The translations under genes and the position numbers were made by a program. Below are positions 58,890 to 64,000 of a stretch of 64,000 nt of DNA, piece after piece. Position 1 is the first letter of the stretch. Each line of letters starts with the position of its first letter. The notes beneath the pieces were generated by a model, which was given only the letters and a program-made list of their open reading frames with translations, searched no databases and was not told the origin of the DNA. Source of the DNA: Ailurus styani (Eukaryota > Chordata > Mammalia > Carnivora > Ailuridae); NCBI GenBank assembly GCA_002007465.1, contig LNAC01000339.1, positions 783,276 to 847,275 on the forward strand, given 5' to 3'.

Positions 58890-59095
58890 TTTGAAGTAAG
58901 ACAAAACTGAGTTTATTTTCCAGCTCTGGTACTTTCTAGCTCTGTGAGTTTCAGAAAGTTACTTTATCTGTCCAACTCTGTTTTCTTATCTGTCAAATTG
59001 GAGAAAATAATATCTACCTCACTGGGCTTTGGTGATTGATTTTTTTAATGTACATAATGTGCTTACTACGTGGTAGATACTCCATAAATGATTTT
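58890..59095 (+). repeat. MIR, forward
   Basis: 'ccagctctggtactttctag', 'ctctgtgagtttcagaaagt', 'cttatctgtcaaattgga', 'taatatctacctcactggg', 'gctttggtgattgatttttt' follow the MIR order. Confidence 0.85.
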
Positions 59096-61409
59096 CCCCT
59101 CCTTCTTGTTGAATATTGCCAGTGGTGGAGAGCATGTGACTTTATGAGACGTTTCATTCCACAGAATAGATTAGGCCCAACCCTCCTCCCTTCACACCCC
59201 TTCTGCCTTTTCCTGCTTCACTTCTGGATCCTGACTCATGGAACATGACGTAAGTCCCAGAACTTTTCTGGACCTCACTGTTCGCACCCAAAAAGGGAAG
59301 GATTTCACATAAGACGTTTTTTAGCCTCTCCCTATCTATGAAATTCAGCAGTACTTTGTTATACGCTCAGATTTAAGTCTTCCCTTTTTGCTCCTCAGTT
59401 AACTGTGAAGCTCGTGACAATGTGCATTATTTTCCCTCTCCCTCACGTGTCATTTTGGTGGGTTAATTTTAAGGAGGTAATTCTGATGATAATGTTTCGG
59501 GCAGGAAATGCATTCTATATTCAAGCAAAATCTTAAGCTGAATGTCAATATCTAATTACAATTAGAATAGCTCCCAAATAAAGTAGGGTTGACTATTAGA
59601 GGAGCCCTGCCTGCTTGGCCTCCTTGCCTTCTTGGACGCAGATTTATCCCACTGCTGCCTCTTCCTTATCACCTGAGGCTCTTGGCTTCACTGAGACTTT
59701 GAACATTTCATGAAATACAATTTTAAAACCACTCCTTTAAGTCAAGAGGTGGTTCTCATGGTGGTTCTTTAGTCACTCTGCCAGCTGATGTAAGCTGCCT
59801 GTTTGGGGCTAAAGACCCAAGAAAGGTCTAATTTCCAAGCAGCCTCAGGCTGCTGTATTTGTCTCTCTCTCTCCTGCTTCTCAAAGGACTGGATATCCCA
59901 GGAGTTCATAGGAAAACCTTTTAGAAGATAGTCCATCTCCAGTTGTTCCATGTAAATAACGGAGAAAATGCAATATGTAAGAGAAAATAATTAAGACTCA
60001 ATTTTAAGAAACAGTTCACAAAACACAATTTAGAGTCCCGCACAAAGAGTCTCTCTTTCAGGTGGTTTTCTTCCTATGTCTGAGTTCATATAGTTGATAG
60101 GATTACTCTACTACTCCAGGAGTAAATAGAACTGCATATCATACACGATTATAATTTTAAAATGATAAAACTCTTTTCTTCTAATGGGACTTATATACCA
60201 GGAATTGATGTATTGTATTGTATCCTAAATTTGCCTCCCTGTGGACTACTGTTTATATTTCTTAAACCTTAAACAGATGGTAGTACCTCAGTACCATCCC
60301 TGGTTGTGACCTTACATGTGAGAATTTTACAATCTAGATTTCAACTTGCCTCAAGTAAACACTAGAGAATGCAGATTTGACATATTTTGCAGCTGGATGA
60401 GGGCTGGCTTTATATATTTTACTACTGTTTGCAAAGCTGTAAACAACTCTCTATAATTCAGCTCCTTTTTAACATTTCTTACACTTAGAATTTTTGGAAT
60501 GTAGAAAAGTATCAGTAACATTTTTTACAGCAGGTTTACATTTTTCAGTATGACTATGATTATATTTTATTCACATACTTTTTAATCCATAAACTTACTT
60601 CATTTTCCAAATTAGACAGGGCATAAAGACTGAAAAGTATACTCTATTTGGACTTCCTGACTTATTTATCTTATTTATTATTCTTTTAATTAATCATGCA
60701 TAAACATATTTTCTGCATATTATTGAAGATCTCTTGCAATATGCTTTCATCCTTAGAGTATCTCCATATTATAAAAATATTTCTTCCATTTTGTTGTGCA
60801 TAGCTTTCGAGGCATAGAGTATAAGACTTGTTTTTTTTTTTAACTTGGCACATTGTTTTCTATTTAAAAGCCCATATTTTTCAATGAAATATGTTTACAT
60901 TCTGTAGGAGACAGCATTACTTGTCAATAAAATCATCGAAATGACTCTCTTATAGGCACACAGTACTTGATAAACTATTAATGATCCATCCGGGAAGTGC
61001 CACAGACTTAATGATCCAGAGCTGCCGGCTCATGCAGCCGTTCCAGTTGCTAACTAGCCATGCCCTCAGCTTGCTTTTTCTTGTTCTTGACAGCCTACAA
61101 AGCAATACTGAAATTGCCTCTGTCCCCTTCCTTTTCTTCCTCCTATCTCTAAATAAATGTTTTTGTCATTTCGTTCCCCTTTTCCTTTACACTAGTCTAT
61201 TTTCTATATATTCTGCATTTTCAAATTATGGTTTTGGACTTGGAGAATTAATCTTTGCATATCAGTCTAAATAACTGATTTATCTGATGTCCTCTTTAAC
61301 CAGTTATTTGACTCAATTTTCTTTGTCCTTAAACATTATACTGATATTTGTACTATTTAACATTCTTAAATTTTTATTTTTATTGCTGCTCAATTTTGTG
61401 CCTTTTATT
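59096..61409. other. Unannotated DNA (about 2.3 kb)
   Basis: No repeat or exon recognised. The 97-codon frame at 60981-61274 has hydrophobic stretches but no family resemblance; AATAAA-like words occur by chance in AT-rich DNA. Confidence 0.5.
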
Positions 61410-63600
61410 TTATTTCATTCATTTATTAAACATTTTATTGAGCATTAGGTGATAAGTTAGGTATATAAGATATGGTTTTTTGCCTTCAAAGAGCTCATGG
61501 TTTAATAAGGGAAATAAACATGGAAACTCTTACAATTTTCAAACCATACAATAAAGACCTGTGTAGGACACAGTAGGGAATATAAAGCAGAAAGTGATAA
61601 AGTTTATCTGGAGAAGGTCAGAATAGTTGGCAAAAACAGAAATGGTTGAGCAGACTCTTGAAGGTTGAATAGGCATATTTCTGATTTAAAAGAGTGGGAG
61701 AAGGGTCACCTAGTTGGTGGAGTTGGTGAAGCATTTCAGCCCCTAGTTTTAGTTCAGGTTGTGATCTCGGGGTCATGAAATCAAGCCCTGTTTTGGACTC
61801 TGTGCTCAGCTTGGAGTCAGCTTGAGAGTCTTTCTCCTTCTCCCTCTACCCCTCACGCTGTGTGATCTCTCTCAAATAAATTAATTAATATTTAAAAAAT
61901 AAATAAAAGCATGGGAGAAGACATTCTAGGTAAAGGTATCAGTGTCTTCAAAGACAGTGAGATGAAATGACTTAATGCTTTGAACCAGGGTTATGTTCTA
62001 AAGAAACAGCAATTTGTAGGTGAAGTGTTTAGAGAGGTATGTAGGTAGCAGGAGATGAAGCGTTTATCCTAAAGACAGAGAGAAATCATTGCATTCATTT
62101 ATTTTCATTCATTTATCAGGTCTTCTGATCAACAACATATTTTCATGTGGATTCTATCTATACTTATTTGAAAATAGATATTTTTATGTAAAGGCCTGTA
62201 ATCAGGAGAGTATAAATAAGATTTGTGCTTTTGAAAAAATAAATCCCGTGTACTGTGAAAAACAGATTAGAATAAGGATGACACAGAGTCAATATGAAAG
62301 CCATAGAGAAAGCCAAGTTAAGAGTTGATGAAGGCTTGGATTATTACTATGCTTCAGTGAAAAGAAGAGCGAATTGGAGGACTACTTAAGCTGTCAGTGA
62401 AATAGGATTCAGTGAGACATGTAGAGTGAGGAAACCTCCAAAATAACTGATTGGATAGCTGAGTGGATTTGTGGAGCCCATTATAAGGTTAGAAATTCCA
62501 GGAGAAAGAGGAAGGTGGAGACAGAGCAGGGAAGGAAATGTTGAATATGTTGGAGGGAGAGTATTATGAGTGTGAAGAATTGATGACAAATCAGGGTGGA
62601 AAAATCTAGTACAACGCTTCCCAAAGTTTAATGTACATACACACATACCCATGGACCACACTTTGCATAGTAAGGACCTAAGAGATAGCTGGCTTTAATA
62701 CTCAACACAAAATATGTGCCGGAGGTATAAATTCACAAGTTCTCAGCATATTGGTGGCAGCTGAAGCCAGACTAGTGATTATTTATACAGCTTAAAAAGA
62801 AAATCTTTCTTATAAAACCAAAATTTGAGAGATTAATGTAAGTACTAAGCTAGTACTGGAAATTATGCTATTCTTTGCAGGTTTAAGATTTTGTCTAAAG
62901 TGTAGTCTTTATATTAAATTCTGCTTTTTATTCACTTAGCCTATTAACCAGAGAAGCTCATATTTACAGTTTATTTAGGAAGAAATGTGTGTGTATTTCA
63001 CATGGAATCTTATGAGCTAATGAATCAATAATATGGTGCAGGTGAAAGTCAACTCTTTTTTAAGTGAGAAAGATCTCATTCTTAAGCCAATCAGATGAAA
63101 CCATTCTTAAAATATGATAAAAACAGATTGGCAGGCAAGGGAACCCAACATTCAGACCACTGAATTGAGGAAGGATATGTAAAGAGAAGAGTAAGGTTGA
63201 TTCCTATGGAGCCAAGAACTTTCGAGAGGCAAAAAAAGAAAAGAAGGTAGCTAAGCAAATGGAGAAGAAATGAAGTCAGGAATTCATCAAGGTGTTGCAA
63301 TCAAAAGAAAGGAGTGCTTCATAAAAGTATTGGTCAATATTACAAGCTGCAGTAGAAGCAAGTAAGATGGGTTACAGGTAATATTCATTGTACTTAGAAT
63401 TTTTATAGTTATGCAGTTAGTTAATGGCTATTTCTAGGCAATTTCAGTAGAGGGAGAAGGTCAGAAGAAGCCAGATACCTGTGGCTTAAAGATTGAATGG
63501 GGAGGTGAGGAATTATAAGGAATGAAGGGAAATAGGTTTTTGTCTGGTTGGTTGGTTAAGGGATTTCATGGTGCAGAGTGTAAAAGAGAGAGGAATAATT
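61410..63600 (-). repeat. Long L2 LINE relic with RT remnant, reverse
   Basis: About 2.2 kb in inverted L2 order. The 3' end ('cattcatttattaaacattt', 'cctttcaaagagctcatgg'-like text) lies at 61410-61520, the middle at 61915-62600 ('attggatagctgagtggatt'), and the upstream coding part near 63080-63480. On the minus strand, 63361-63320 reads 'PILLASTAACNI', matching the L2 reverse-transcriptase motif 'LLDLSAAFDTVDH'. Degraded throughout; interrupted by a SINE at 61704. Confidence 0.68.
61704..61904 (+). mobile_element. Old SINEC inside L2
   Basis: Diverged copy: 'ggtcacctagttggtggagt', 'ggttgtgatctcggggtcat', 'ctctctcaaataaattaatt'. Target-site duplication 'aaaagagtgggagaag' (61688-61703) and 'aaaagcatgggagaag' (61905-61920), two mismatches. 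Confidence 0.9.
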
Positions 63601-64000
63601 CTTAAACTCTCAATGTTAAGGTTGTATTTTGATTTCAATATTCAATTTTGCTGACAAATTGTTTTTACTCCTTTTCGGTGTAGAAAACTCCAAAACTTTG
63701 GGAAAAGAAATAAACTGGAAGTAGAGACAAAGGTTTTAGTGTGTCATTAATAATCCATTCAGTAGAATTGGAAAATAACTCTTGAAATCAACCATTCTGA
63801 ATGCTGTGTTCCCATCTCTTCCCCCACCTTTCAACTCTTAATAGTAAATCAGTTGAAATGAGAACCATTTCACAGGTTGTGCAGGGATAATACTTTATTT
63901 GATCCAATGAACCATCTGCTTTAATTATGTCACTTCTGGAAAGTGGGGCTCTTTTCTCCAGGACTGCGACTTAGTTTTTGGCAGAAAGTACAAAGAAAGA
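63601..64000. other. Unannotated DNA
   Basis: Nothing recognised up to the window end. Confidence 0.5.

Noticed and set aside
60981..61274. 97-codon frame with hydrophobic stretches
   Set aside because: Pyrimidine-rich DNA gives Leu/Phe/Ser-rich frames by chance; no signal, domain or splice context supports a gene.

Overview
The window looks like non-coding DNA from a carnivoran mammal. I found no protein-coding exon, intact gene or functional RNA gene. The organism clue is the short interspersed repeat: 22 copies or fragments of a tRNA-Lys-type CAN SINE (SINEC). Their head reads 'gcctgggtggctcag', the middle is pyrimidine-rich, and the tail is (AAAT)n followed by AAATCTT. The youngest copies carry the head variant 'cagtgggttaaagcctctgc', which I associate with caniform carnivores, most likely a mustelid. 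That last step is inference.

Layout. 0-6.9 kb is repeat-dense: an L1 3' end, several SINEs, and an L1 insertion with an inverted 5' half (3697-5908) that splits an ancient L2 copy. 7-9.7 kb is AT-rich unique DNA. 9.7-19.3 kb holds SINEs, an LTR-like block and three L1 remnants, all on the minus strand. 20-24 kb is an L2 relic plus unique sequence. 24.2-26.1 kb is a nest: a solo LTR holding two SINEs at one target site, followed by two MIRs each split by a SINE. 26-38 kb has no SINEC at all; it holds unique DNA, L2 relics, a CpG-richer patch near 27.4 kb and a second solo LTR (33507-33900). 38-50 kb has more SINEs, the only ambiguous base (N at 39317, inside a broken SINE flanked by a 38-bp repeat), a decayed hAT/ZBED5-like transposase sequence, and a recent truncated L1 with a 22-unit TG repeat. 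50.2-61.7 kb is again SINE-free, with MIR and L2 relics and a target-site duplication containing only a poly(A) tract. 61.4-63.6 kb is a long L2 relic with a recognisable reverse-transcriptase remnant.

No genes act together here. The content is layered retrotransposition: L2 and MIR oldest, then the LTRs and old L1s, then carnivoran L1s and SINEs that used the L1 machinery. The window could be intergenic or inside a very large intron; the sequence alone does not decide. Open reading frames of 60-150 codons are chance frames or fragments of L1. I did not find evidence of a new biological system. The most useful observations are the probable assembly or allelic artefact at 39317, repeated use of single target sites, the poly(A)-only insertion, the hAT-like remnant and the two SINE-free stretches.
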